Assembly (NCBI GenBank): GCA_037833965.1
Contig: AP031358.1
Coordinates: 8,688,001 to 8,752,000, forward strand
Direction of reading: 5' to 3'
DNA: 64,000 nucleotides
From: Marchantia polymorpha subsp. ruderalis
Taxonomy: Eukaryota; Streptophyta; Marchantiopsida; Marchantiales; Marchantiaceae
Shown: piece after piece, positions 46,648 to 59,792 of the stretch
Layout: each line of letters begins with the position of its first letter
How positions within the stretch are numbered: position 1 is the first letter of the stretch
Notes under the pieces: model-generated
Told to the model about the DNA's origin: nothing
Databases searched by the model: none
What the model saw: the letters and a program-made list of their open reading frames with translations, nothing else
Position numbers and translations under genes: made by a program

Positions 46648-48299
46648 AAAGACATCACTTTCTGCAATCAACAAAGCAAATATTTGAACTTTTCTGCATT
46701 GAGATGATCAATTATTAAGATACATCTAGCACTTTATCCAATGTATCAATATATTTTCAGTCATCTCCACAAGTCAGTATTTTAGGGATCACATTTCATC
46801 AAAATGAAGATTTTATACAAAAAATATAGATGGAATGAAAACGCAATATTCATATATATTCATCCAATTTTTATTCCTGAAATAAGAAAATTTCTTACCT
46901 TTTTAAGATACACAACTTTCAACAATAAATATTTGTACGGTACAATAAATTCAAGTAAATCGATACATATTGAGCTGATTATGTCAAGCAAGAATTCTTG
47001 TTTGGCTCCACAATTGATGGAAATGCTCCTCGAGCCAGTAATATCTCCAGTATTCTCTATTCTTCTGTTCAAGAATGGACAATAAAATGGGAGTGACGAT
47101 GATCTCTAGCAGGCTTGGAAATGCTTGTCGTTCTCTCCCTCTCGCCGTCCACCAACAGACACAATTGGAATTAACTACACGACCTCGCATGCACTGAACG
47201 ATTCTACGCGTCTACTTGTAAATATCATGGATTAACTCCACACTCCACGAAACCCAATTCAAATGATCGATCGTGGTCAAATGAAAGCGAGTTACAGTAG
47301 TAAGTACGGGAAATTGAAAAATAATCCACATTACAATATAAAAATTATAAACAACTCTGCTTTATAACTCGAAGACATACCTACATATTAATGTGACTGA
47401 GTATCTGGAAACAGTAAACTTCACTCTTGTGCTGCCTAGTGAATCATAATGAGTCTAGTTATGTATCCAAAGGGGATGCATGTTGGTCCTAAGAAGAAAT
47501 TTCTTTTCCACAGTCGGTAATAAGTTCATCATAGTAAGTGAGAACTGTTAAAAGTAACTTGAAAATGACATTGCAATCAAGAGGTTTACCATTCACCGGA
47601 AGTAAATTACATGGAAATGGACTGTCTAATTCAAAATCAACACTACTTTAAACATAGTACCCTAAGCTTGATGCGATGTACCATCAAGTTTCCCCTTTAC
47701 TGTAATTAAATGTTTCTCCACCATGTGGATATTTGTTACAGCTTTGATATTTCAATCATATCTCAAACCGAAGTGAAGTAGTGGAGTCTCACTAAAAGAT
47801 TCTGGCGTGAGGAGAAGCAGGAAATAGACCAGTTCAATGCATGATTCTGAGAGAAAATGCATAATGCCTATGACTGTGATCGACAACAAAGGAATAATTA
47901 AAATGTAGAAACTAAAATAACGAAAAGTATCGGAAGACACATCATATTGTACGTGGATGACGCAAAAGGAATAAGATACATCACCCCTGAGTTTCCCCAT
48001 GTCACTATTATTACAAAAACCAAAGGTGCAAAATAGCGCAGACCATTTTGCTATTCTAGTGGAGATTTAGATGACCTGCCTACATCAGAGCATGCATGGA
48101 CTCCTGAGAATTATGGGAGACGTGTGAGTTACACCCAGATGGCAAGATTTTTTTTAAGAAACAAAAAGCGAAGGCTAAGATGTATATATGACACGTAGGG
48201 CCAAAGTCAGAGTAGATTGCTTTCAACTCTCGTATATAAACCTTGAGTCCAAAGTACTTACGATGAATAACCCACATTTTACTCAAAAATTAGTTGTTT
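46458..48299. other. No gene recognised
   Basis: AT-rich up to about 47000, with an (AT)n tract at about 46617-46642, then mixed. Frames of up to 93 codons are unrecognised. Confidence 0.45.
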
Positions 48300-49000
48300 A
48301 GTGGTATACTCTTCCTGGTACAGGCGACCTTACCTGATGTCTTTTACAAACCGCCGACGGAGTCAAAATGGCAAGGACGACCCTGATCTTTTTGGGGACG
48401 GACAACTACAGCTCCGGCTCTGCACGGTTCAAGCCTCCAGAGGCGGCCAGTCCTGATTCGGAACGGGGATGACCCGATGAAGACGACCCGGATGGAAGGG
48501 ACCTATACCGTTGTGAGGGAGAGAAGAAGCGGATTTATTAGCCACCTAACTATAGTTGCCGTACTATCCGTCCGCCCCATCACGTCGCTGGTCACCTGAC
48601 CAGTATCTCTGAGGTTCCCGGTGAGAGTACCCCAATCGACCGGCCTGTCTTGTCCTGTTGTCGGGCTGCGTTGCCACCATGGTGAGATTGTAGAACGAAC
48701 TCGTTGGAGGTGTTCGGACTCTGGAACTTTACTCACCAGTGGTCAAAGCCCCGGTCAAAGACGAGGGAACTTTAACAGAACTGGCGACGCGGAACAGATG
48801 GGACAAATAGGACCAGCCGAATTTGTTATTGTGAGGTATTTACCCGTCCCCGTGGTTCCCGCCGGTGAATTCACGGCCGCGCCGGCTTGGGCAGCCGTCT
48901 CGCATTGCTTCTCGTGATTCCCGACGTTCGTTCCAGCCGCAATGACTCGGCATCTATGCAATACGGACGAAGTACGATCATCCGCAATAAGTCCTAGGCG
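48300..49000. other. GC-rich stretch of unknown nature
   Basis: Markedly GC-richer than both sides. Frames on both strands (plus 48621-48917, 98 codons; minus 48961-48755, 68 codons) are unrecognised and overlap each other. It may be an exon or promoter of an unseen gene, or a transposon scrap. Nothing in it decides. Confidence 0.35.
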
Positions 49001-50131
49001 TAATCTTCGTTAGTAATCATCGTCAAAACAGCTCCCGATGAATCTCATCGAACGCCTGCTGTGATGAGCATTTTAGCGAAGTTGTGTTCTAAACATTTCT
49101 GAGCTCCAAGTACCAGTACGAAACGACTACTCTGCTTTCCTTGTGCTCACTTCTTCATAATTGGTATGATCTACGAGAATGGAACATTAGAATAATCTGT
49201 TGAGTAATGCAATGTTTCGATTTATCAAAACATTAATGTGCAATTCATATGTCATCCATTTACCATATTGAATTAAAATTTCGATAGTTTTAGTTCAGAT
49301 ATACACGATTTTCTTGTCAAATATATTCTCTTCTAATAAAAAGTAGCAATCTGTAACCATAGAAAATAAACTAAGTTTATAAAAAACTCCTCATGGTTTC
49401 AATTGCATACTTTCCCTATTAATATGATGATTATAAGAAATAAAACTTATACTTTGTTCAATTCTGAATATTATTGAATTTTTTATCTATTGAATTATCA
49501 CATATTTCAATATTCTCTGATTATTAGATTTTTTTTGCCAGAATAAGGTCAATATTTGATATTTTTATTCAATTCGATTTAAGAATTTTAAATTACATCG
49601 AATACAAAACCGAGATAATAGACATATTTATTATTCCTACGTTAATTTAATTATTTTAAGAGACACGCAGAAATATTTTTTTAAAATACGAGTTGATGTA
49701 TATACTATAAGAAGACGGGTGAATCGACCGCCTGTATATCGTGACAAATGATGTGGATTAGATCCGGAGATAAAACATGCTTTGAGACAAGACAGCCAGT
49801 CATATTTTACAATCATTTAAATGATTTTGAATAATAAGTCTCGGCAATGACTCGTAGTGTTCACTGTAAACAAATTTGCTACTGTTTCAACAATGATTCA
49901 ACTACACATTTTTCAAATGGTGGTTCAAGGGTAACTTGCACTATAAACCCCAAAACGGTCACTTAGAAGGCTAGATCAACCCCGACTGTATTCTCTCCCG
50001 GCTGACGGCATAGGTACACCGTTGGTGTGTCACCGTCGAAACGCGAAACCTCTAGCATTTCTTGTGATACACTCGAATTGGCGACGGCGGATCAGGCGAG
50101 CTCGGATATTTGGCGAGTGATTTCCTGCATT
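49001..50131. other. No gene recognised
   Basis: 49180-49700 is AT-rich and featureless. The rest is mixed. No signals seen. Confidence 0.45.
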
Positions 50132-50155
50132 CAAGCTTATGCTAGCATAAGCTTG
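50132..50155. repeat. Perfect 24-bp palindrome with no spacer
   Basis: CAAGCTTATGCT is followed directly by its exact reverse complement. It includes HindIII-type AAGCTT cores on both sides. Confidence 0.95.
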
Positions 50156-53100
50156 CCGATTGCAAGGGGCAGGTCATTGTTTTACTGTACTCACTGCTTT
50201 GAGGGATGGGGCGGGGCTTCGAATTTTGATTAGTTGAGAGAAATAGTATGAGAGGAACTGGTTACCAGCAGAGTCGGTTATAGTCACATCTACGTTCCAA
50301 GCTGTTCCAAGCTGCGATCAATGAGCCGACTCGGGGGATTACTTCTGACTCTTTTCATCTGAACCCGATGCCGAACATTCGATAACGCTGTGTTTCTGAG
50401 TTATAACTGACTCAAATGTTGGTCTCTAGAGTTTTAATGAAGACAAAAATCGAAAAGTAATACATTCATTTCGAAATAGTTGCACCGAATTGTGTGGTGA
50501 GACTCAGTTGTTTCAAAATCTCTGTAAGAAATTCTAAACAAGCGTACACTCCGTTGGCTTTATCAAAATTCCCCTGATGAGCTAGATCTCCCGTCCCACA
50601 CCAATTCCGTCTGAACATAGATTTAAAGCAGCAATTTCGCGTAGTAACTGGAGGAGGAAGAGTCCATGAGGACGTGTGACTATAGCAGCTCAATTGGTGA
50701 GTCGACACCGCTGGAGATTATGAGCAAATTATACTCACCCGTCCACACTGTCAACATAACAAGATCCTCGTCGCCTGTCACCTGTACTGGGCCGCATATA
50801 CTCTAGCCACTAAATTTGGTTGTGTCAGCATGATGGTACTGTGTTGTGACCAAATTTTAGTTTCTATTCGATGACTGTATTGCTTGTTCTGTGCGTCACA
50901 TCTGAGTCCCGTATGGAGTGTTGGATCCACTATAGCCGCACTTCTGCCTTTCAGTTTGACGGCGTTTGAGCTGTTGGGTGTGACCTTCTGTCGAGGTCGA
51001 AAGTCTGCTTATCAGACCCTCACAAGTGTAGAGCTAAATTGGCGGATCAGATATTTCCTTCGATTGAGCTTCGGAAGAGATCACTGCCGTGAGTGTACAT
51101 GATGGAAGAAGTCACCAGATGAAAGGTAGAAGAAGTGTTGTGGCACGTCGAAAACCAACTATGACAAAGGATAATGTAACACATCATCTGCTACTGCTAT
51201 AATTGATGTGGTGTTTTACCTCTTCAGAGATGAAGCAAAGTTTCGTTCAATTTTGAAAATGGCTGCACAGTCTCGAGATCCATAATCTGCTTGAATAAGC
51301 TTCAAATTTCCTCGTTTATTCCTTCTAAAAAAAGTAAGGAGCTAGTTTAAGTTTTCCAAGTATTCCCGCAGAAGGATGCAGCGGCAGCTGCAGCAGCATC
51401 GTTTCAGTGGTTGCTGCTTCGTTTTAACTTTGAATTTGCAAACAGTCGAACTCGATCTGGAGCAGCGGCTGGAGAAAAATTTCGGATTCAGAAATTATTA
51501 CTGATTTGAGGGGAAGTGGGGTGAGCGCCAGGCAAGGCGAGGGCAGCGACGGGCAATTGCACTCTACCATGGATTCTTTTCGACTTCGGGTGTGCCTGAG
51601 CCCGAGCTCGTTACAGGGGGCCGGACAATTGCTGCGCCCTGTGCGATTGATGGTGATCTCGCATATTGACTGGAGGGTAGTGTGAATGGGGTAATGTGGT
51701 GGTCTTTGACACGTGTCTCGCATCTACTGACCATGTGTCGAACTTGAATAGTAGAGGGTGCGAGCTCGACGGGTGACTTCAAGCTCGACGGGCGACGGTG
51801 ACAAAGGAAAGACCGTCACGACGGTGACCGTATGCCGTCAGTCCACAGTCATACGATCGAGGTTGTTCTAGCCTGCAGTCTTAGAAGCATGGGCGATGCG
51901 ACGCACATGGCCGCTGGAATAATGGTTCAATGACAAAGTCAGATTGTCTTTAATGTGGTATCCGGATATGTAACATGTCAACCTATGTAGTAGTCATTTA
52001 AAACAAACTCGTTGAGGGGTCTTCCCATGCTTTTTGTTAATTTACTCATTTTACTTTGTATTCGATTCAAACAAAACCACCGCAGAGAAGTATGTCAACA
52101 CTTTATCCCGACTGGAGTGTAGAGCACGAAGATAGCTATACCAACGGGATCTTGTGGACCTCCGAGAGCCTCACAAAAGCATAGGCTTGTCTCTTTGTTG
52201 CATGTCATGAATCCTATAGGAGGGAGAGGAAAGGACGTTCGAGGGCAGCGGAGCTCCTCTTATTGGTGAGGGAGAGATTGTAGCCTGAGCGATGGAATCC
52301 CATTGGGGATCTTTTGAAGATGCCTGTGCTTTTGTCGTCATCTATCCTTCCGTCGGTCAGTGTCATTGGCTCCTATGAGCAACGTCCAGATCAAATCACC
52401 GAGCCTACGATTACTCTAAGCAGTTGATCACCTAGCTTAAATTTACTCCCACCAGCTTAAATTGAAAGGAGTAACTGTCTAAAGCAAGAGATGGTGTGAT
52501 CAAACGCCTGCTTTTACAGTAGCAATCGTCACTATAGATAACATCTTGAACAACTTCTGGACGCTTACTAGTTGTAACCCCGATAGCAATAATTATTATT
52601 GTAAGAAATTGCTTTCGCCGTACACTGAATTTGTTGATGCAATGCAATACGAATACATACCAAAACTCTCCCAAATATTTTTCCGAGGTTTGTAGACTGC
52701 ATCTTGTTTTATATGTGAAATGAAATAATGAAATACGAGGTGAGCTTCGTTGGCTACTGTTACGTCTATCGACCTGCCGGGCCTCCAGTATGACTTGGGA
52801 ATAACTGCTTAAGTTATGCTATTGCCATCTATTTGATTTAATATCAGGAGTTACAAGTACTATTGCTTGTTTATTCATGTTAGTGTGCATAAGTAGCGAT
52901 GGACAAGTTGAGGGATGTAGTAGATAATGTGATTTCTTCCATACTTTGACTCCCGTGGGAACGTTTATCTTGTACAGGCAGCGCTAGGTATTTATATGCT
53001 GTATGCTAAAGTGTAGAAATGCAGTGAATTTGGATAACTGGTAGATAGGCATTTAGATGAGTAGATGAGCTTTTGAGTGTGCATCAAAGACACGTTGCTG

Positions 53101-53943
53101 TCCGTGGTAAGTGATGAAAAGCTATAATCTAGTGCGTTCAGGACCACTTTCATCTGAACGTTTTTTTTTAAACAACATACTTTGTGTTGATTGCAGTGTA
53201 GGTACAGATAAACCTGCTCAATGGAATCGATTGAAAGTGTATCCGTGTTCCAACTTCTATCCGGTACGCGCATGCTGCCACTCATGGAGTGTACTTCTTA
53301 ATTGGACTCTCGTGGAAACTGAAAAATCAATTAGCTGGAAAAGAGGAGTTCGTCACGCTGATCGATAGCACAAGATCCACACGATCCGATATACAGCATG
53401 CCTGCCATGGACACCAACAAGAGTATTGCCGTATTTATTCGTACCTGAGTGAAACCGAGATCTTTGCATGAGATTACACCTCTCTTCGTTTCACTAATCC
53501 ATGCGATAACTGGAAAGGTTGCAAGGACGCGCTAGATGGCATTGAATGAGAGGCTTATATTCTAATCATCACAATTAGCGTTTCTCACATGTTGTGGCGA
53601 CTTTGCACTTCGGGCTGCATCGCCTTTTGAGTCCAACAAACAATTAGCCTTGTCACTTGGTTGACAAATTTAAGGGTAGATATAGGAGCTCATGACAGTT
53701 TCTGACATGAGATTCAAGAATGCTATGTGGGTGAAAAAGGAAATATTTGGCACTTTTTGCCTTGGAAGATTCTTAAGGAGAAACGTGGGCCTTAATTTAT
53801 ATGCAGGTCAAGATATGCCACAAATGATCTCTCCTTGGCTTAAAGAGCAGATTTCTGATGCGAGACATGCAGAATATAAGAGAACTGTGGAAAATAAGAA
53901 TGTTCCTTTTTCAACAAGTGTGATAAATGCTACAATTATCCAG
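50156..53943. other. No gene recognised
   Basis: Mixed DNA. Frames of 60-99 codons on both strands (for example minus 50708-50466, minus 51723-51424, plus 53692-53964) are unrecognised. The plus frame 53692-53964 (90 codons) ends inside the left arm of the palindrome at 53944, so its C-terminus is palindrome sequence. I see no reason to call it real. Confidence 0.45.
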
Positions 53944-53993
53944 TGGCCGCTTTTGGCAATGTGAGTATGTACTCACATTGCCGAAAGCGGCCA
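53944..53993. repeat. Near-perfect palindrome, 24-bp arms, 2-nt centre
   Basis: 53944-53967 and 53970-53993 are reverse complements with one mismatch, around TG. The arms contain TGGCCGCTTTTGGCAATG. As RNA the mismatch would be a G-U pair, so the stem would be unbroken. A T-run follows the right arm. It is the longest palindrome in the window. Confidence 0.95.
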
Positions 53994-56900
53994 TTTTTTG
54001 GTTGTTTTGTCTTTCCTTGTTAACGTAGAAAGAAGTGTTCAACATATTACGTACGTATTCAGAATACAATGCATCACCATGACGATCTGATGCACAGTCA
54101 TGTTAGTTAAATATAGATAAACTACCGGGTTGCAACGAGATTACTCTCTACAGAATTAAAAATCACTGGTGGATTGTTATCCAATGTATCCCACGATCTC
54201 AAGTCTTAACTGGGTCTTACCATAGTTTTTGCAATAATTTCCCCTCTCCCAATAAACTTGTTTAGATAAATGTCTTTTATGCGCACTAAATTTAGTTTTT
54301 TCATGGAAATTAATTGTGTTGTTTACAACAACTGGATTTCGATTATACCACTTCTATCCTCGAGACTATTCTCGAGGATACAATCACTTGACTTCTCAAT
54401 CTGGATCACATTTTCGAGTATGAGTCAAGAGAGGTTATAAGTTTCCAAGTACTGAGTTTGTTACGTTGTCTTGTATGGAATTCCTGCAAACAGGATGTGA
54501 ATCTACTCATTCTGTATTTCAAAAACTAATGGTAGTCTTAGAGCTCTCGACTGTCATGATTAGTCGTCCTCGGGAGCTATCCACCACATGGCCCGAAATG
54601 CGACATGTAACTGCTGCTTTGGCAATCCAATACACATTGCACTTTCATATGGCAGTCATTTATTCTATTACAAGAACCTATCTGACCTTCAGTGATGCAA
54701 GCTCGACGGACGTCACTTCTGTGTGTGATTTATCTGTCTAATATCAAAGTCACCCCAACACAGTATTCTCTGTGTGTGTGTCAAAAGTCTCGCGTGCTCC
54801 AGTTCTCTAGATGCCTTTGTGAACATCTGAAAGGTTAGCATGGCACAAAACACATAATCAATGATTGAACCCAGAGACAAAACGCATAAGTCTATGGATT
54901 TATCATAGGCAGCATGATGGCAACGGATATAAGGTTTGGGTTTAGATGGAAACCAGTGGACTGGACCCAAACCCAGTACTGATTTCATCCTCGTCGTATA
55001 TTCTGTACCGCTGTATCGTAGATTGGAAGAAGCTGGATCATCATTCCCACATTTCCAATTTTTATTTCTTATTGGCCAGAGGAAAAGAACTGAAAAGTGT
55101 ACAAGATACATATCCGGGCGGGCGAAGTCACATGGAACGGAAGAGTGCAGTTTTACGTCATCTGTACGTACTGCGTGCGAGGCTATACGTTTCCCGATGA
55201 CGCGTCTGCGATCATCGGCGCAATCTCGGGAGGTAGAGCAGCAGAGCTACGGAGGAGTAGGCGCGGCAGCAGATATGGCGCCCGGCCATGTATGCGGGGA
55301 CGCACGCACGTTGGCGGCCAGATGAACGCATCCCCATGACGGACCTGCCGAGCAAAACTCGTTTCAGCAGAGAAGAGAAGTTGTTCAGACACAGCCAGCA
55401 AGCCTCTTTCGCGTGAGCTTAAATCCGTTATATGGCAGGTTTCCGGCTCCCTCGAGGACGACGACGCATAACGTTGGTGCAACTTTTTACATCTGTCCTC
55501 CCCACGATGAAGTAACTTGGGTTATTACCACTTGAACATTAAATAAACCATCGTTCATTTTCGAGAAGCATTCAGTAGCAGTAGAAAAAAATTTATGCTC
55601 CGGAACAGGAGGTAAGTTTTCAGGTGGCGGTAGAGACTCCGGTGCCTAGGCAAGTCCTCACCTGCTTGTCCTTGTTAGGCTGTGAACATCTTATTTGATA
55701 AAAAATTTAAATGGAATCTTGAAGTTTGAAAGCATTCTAGATACCGCAAAGGAGAAGGAAATCAGTAATGATAGATGGAAAAATGTCCAAGCACTTCCAT
55801 AGTATAACCTCTCACTGCAATAAAATGGAAGTGAAATTGTCCCGATTAATTATCTTAATTTTGCAGTTCCCTTGCAGTGCATTACGGCTGAGAAACTGTT
55901 ACAAAGGTGTTATACCCGTGTAATCAAATTAAAGCAAGATGAGCTGGCAAACACCACTACTGTTTTGGGATTAGTGGGCTGGAGACTAATCTCGTTGCTG
56001 TGATGATCGGAGCCCGCCACAGAACAAAGGCGAGACAAGAGAGCTCAGCATCCACTCTGTCCGGTCATTTATCTTCTCCGGTACAGATGAAGTTGGGGGA
56101 GAACGTCGTTCGAGACTCGAGATATGGTTGTTTCAACCTGGTCTTTAGTGATACAGTACTTTGCGCGGTCATACGTAGTTAATGCCACAGTCAGTCTGCA
56201 GAAGTGGCATCTTTCACTCGTGGACTGCTTGTCTGTTGTTCTCTCTTGTCTAAGAAAGAGATTAAATTAATTGAGCAACGATTTTTGATTACTATGCTGC
56301 TTATTGCTCGCGGACGGTGAAGCCACTGATTCATTGATTCTTTGGTTGTATCGAGGAAACAGAATCAAATTGGAAAATTCTGCTGAGGGAAATCGCGATT
56401 CGGAAACTAAACTAACGGGTTCAGGCTTTAGTGTTCAACGTTTGTTAGTGACAAGTTTTGAACACATTTTCCCAAATCTACATGTGTAAGTTCTGGAAAG
56501 AATCGGGAAAGATTCGTCCTTTTCTTGTTACACATTCCAACCGTAGTCACTACACTACCAGTAAGAAGTGCATAGGAAGCGTTGGCAACAAATCTGAAAA
56601 TCGTCAGGAACACAGAACTCTCAAACCAAGACAGTCAATGACCTTAAGAATGTTCACAAACTTGTCGAATGTACAAGACCAGCAAGAAACTGTTGAATCA
56701 CACATGTAGCTCTTATGCCATACGGCTAGGACTCTATGACACTCATAACCAATCTTGTGATGGACAATCGAATTATACCACCTGAAACGCAGGGTGGTGA
56801 TGTTATCCAGCTAAAGCTTAGTAAGGGTGGTCAACAACTACTTTAAACTACTAACTGATGCTTCCATACACCTCAATGACACAAAAAATAAAGCCGCTGT

Positions 56901-59720
56901 GCATTTTCTCTGTGACTGTTTTGAGGACTGCATCTATTGTGAGGTGACTATGGCTTTTCTCTGGTTTTGACTTCCAAAATGATCATATCAAAAGAAGGCA
57001 GAAGGCTGTTTGGAAGAAGAAGGATCGTTTGACCTTTCAGTTGGATAAGATTGTAAGATCATTTGTATGAGTTTCTCACCACATGTCTTCTCACCAGGCC
57101 TCTGTCAATAGTCCAGGAGTTAAGTCAGCTGAAAATACGTTCAAAACCCAGTGAAATCAGTTCGTTATGCACCTTTCACATGCTTGAATTAAAGCTCGCG
57201 AGTTGTTAGGATGTAAAAACCAAGTTTGAGACAGATTCATATATTACCACCATGTTGTCATATGTTGGAACACCGTGTTTGACCATCATTTACGTTTGAA
57301 CTCTAGGTAGAATGTGGAGATTGATTGGCTCGTATTGAAGACTTTCATCGAATGGGGCCTCAGCAGTTTCTGACAAATATCTAGTCAATGAAAGGCCACC
57401 TAATGCATACTTTCATCGTAACTCTCCGTTTCACTTCGTTGTGGATTACTTAGCAATTTTCGAGAGTGAATTTCTGTAGATGTTACCAACTGCTCAATAT
57501 ATGCTGGAAGCTTGACTTGAAAACACATTGAAACCGACGTGAAGTTGAAGTTATACGGAATACTTACAAGCAATGGTGTAGTTATTATGAAAGAGACCCC
57601 GATCCAACCTGGCCCTCTTTCATCTCTCTAGGACTGCATCCCAGAAACAAACCTGCTGCGGGTATCGAGACATATGGACAGGTAGAACAGCTGCTTCATT
57701 TGTGTGTGCCTCCAACCTTTTCCTGTTTGTTCTCCTTGTTTCCGCTCCTGTCTTACACGTGTCTCCTTCACATATTTCGACAAATGGGTGCATCTTTTTC
57801 GATCTTTCCCCGCAAGTGCGATATACATATACGTGAGACTGTCATGCCCTTATCCTTGCCAAATCTGCTCTCACATGTGGCCATGACCTGCTTTCATGCT
57901 GATTAGGTGAAAATGAGAATCCTTTGATATTGCCTATGTCGTGAGAAACTCGTACTCTTTGGAGTGTCAACTTAATAACTTGTACTCGAGCTATGGATGA
58001 AGATGCCGGTCCTCAGCGAAATTGTGATGAATTATGATTACCTGTTCACCATGGGATACTTCTCTCCATGTCCTTACAGAGGAAATTATTATCGACATAG
58101 AGCTTTTTGCAGATTCTGAAAATGACTTTGGATGAGTCTTTCGCTAATTAAAATGTGTTCGTATTTGAGGACTTAATTACCCTTATTTTGAGAAAAGGCA
58201 TATTTTTTCAAGGTCTCCAGCTACAAATGTCTTATCAACATCTACGATGAAAAATATATGTATATGTATATGTGCCACCGTATGATACTACAGTTAGAAT
58301 CAAATCAGCGGAACTGATCTGACAAGAACGAAAAGAGTTCGATACTCTGACTTATCTCGGATATTATCATGACAACTAGTATATTCAGTCTAAGTATTGA
58401 TAGGCTCTTCCTCTGGGTGAAGGTTGCAGATCTTTCCATAAAAAATTCCTTCTCACATTTCAAACACCTCAAGAGATCGTTGTTTGTATGCTTTCTATAA
58501 CCATGGCGATACGGAATGACAGTCTCATGCATTCAGATTCGGGACTCCATGACAATTCATCAACCAACTACATGATGGCGAGAAAATTCTCCAGCTTATA
58601 GAACTGGTCAAAATTTCCTGTTTGTGTTGACTCATTGTAATCAAGTGCTCACCTTACTTTGATTTCTCATTAATCTTCAATAAGAAAGATGTTAAATTCA
58701 CCAATAGGAGAACAAATCATTCAACTTTAAGGTTGGAGTACCTATCAAGACAAAGTGAAATTCCATGCATGAAGCATCCTCTGTCAAAACAGACCAGTCT
58801 CAGATTAAGAAAAAAGGCTTTTACAGTACTCTGCAAACCTTTCAGGTAACACTTTTGAGGAGGTAACATTGTAGTCTTAGCTCCTGTGTATGACATTAAA
58901 TGTATTGTACATCAAGTAATCGATGGTCACCAGGACAAGTCGTACAATTAGAGAGCAAATTAATTGGGGCTAAAATTCAGTTGAGAAAGTAATCTCGGAC
59001 GGGGATGCCGTGGTAGGTCAAATATCTAACCAATGAGCCCGAGAGTTCAGACCGGAGAGTGAAGGCAAGAAAACTATGGTAATGTACAGTACGGTCGTGT
59101 ACAGTATTTCCGTATACAAAAATACATTTCAAACGTCTTGTCTTTCCGTAGTGTCTTCCACTACAGTCGTCTGTCACTGTAAGTAAAAGTACTTTAATTC
59201 AAGCTCTCTCCAGGAACTCGATCTTTTCCGGTCGTTCGATCGGTCGATAAGTCCAGATTCAGAAGTCACGTCGTGTCGTGCTTGACTAGCACCATGACGT
59301 CGGCCTGACTTGTCAGTTAGTCGTGACTCGCTTTTAACGTTGAAGTCAAGATTGATCACCGCCGGGCTCAGGCAATGGCATTATTATGTTACATTTCCAT
59401 GGCCGAACATGGGGGCGCTCAATCTTAGTGTTGTATGCCACTTCTGAGACAATTGCCTAATTTTCGTCGCTAATATGGTTTTGGATTTGGATGTTAGCGA
59501 ATGGATTTAGTGATAGCATTGACAATCTAGCTTCTTTAAATCGGATGTGTTATGTCTACTCAGAATCACTTCAGCTCCTTCGCTAAGATATATGTTGCTG
59601 GGATCAATCTGGACTTACTGTGGCTGAATAAACTTCTCAAAAATTAGTGGAGTTTGAATGTCATTTGTCAACTTCGTTTATAATCGATGCCTCCTGTGGA
59701 CGTAGCTGTCTTTCATAGCT
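53994..59720. other. No gene recognised
   Basis: Mixed DNA with many short frames, none recognised. A small inverted repeat lies at 54355-54380 (11-bp arms, 4-nt loop, core CCTCGAGA). Near 55100-55340 the sequence is GC-richer, with competing frames on both strands (plus 54936-55325, minus 55482-55183), possibly an exon, but no family fits. Confidence 0.45.
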
Positions 59721-59792
59721 ACTTTCTTCGACTCAAATTTTGCTAAGAGGGAAGCGACTTTCTTCGACTCAAATTTTGCTAAGAGGGAAGCG
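59721..59792. repeat. Perfect tandem duplication of 36 bp
   Basis: 59721-59756 and 59757-59792 are identical. Perfect identity suggests a recent slip or repair event. Confidence 0.97.
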
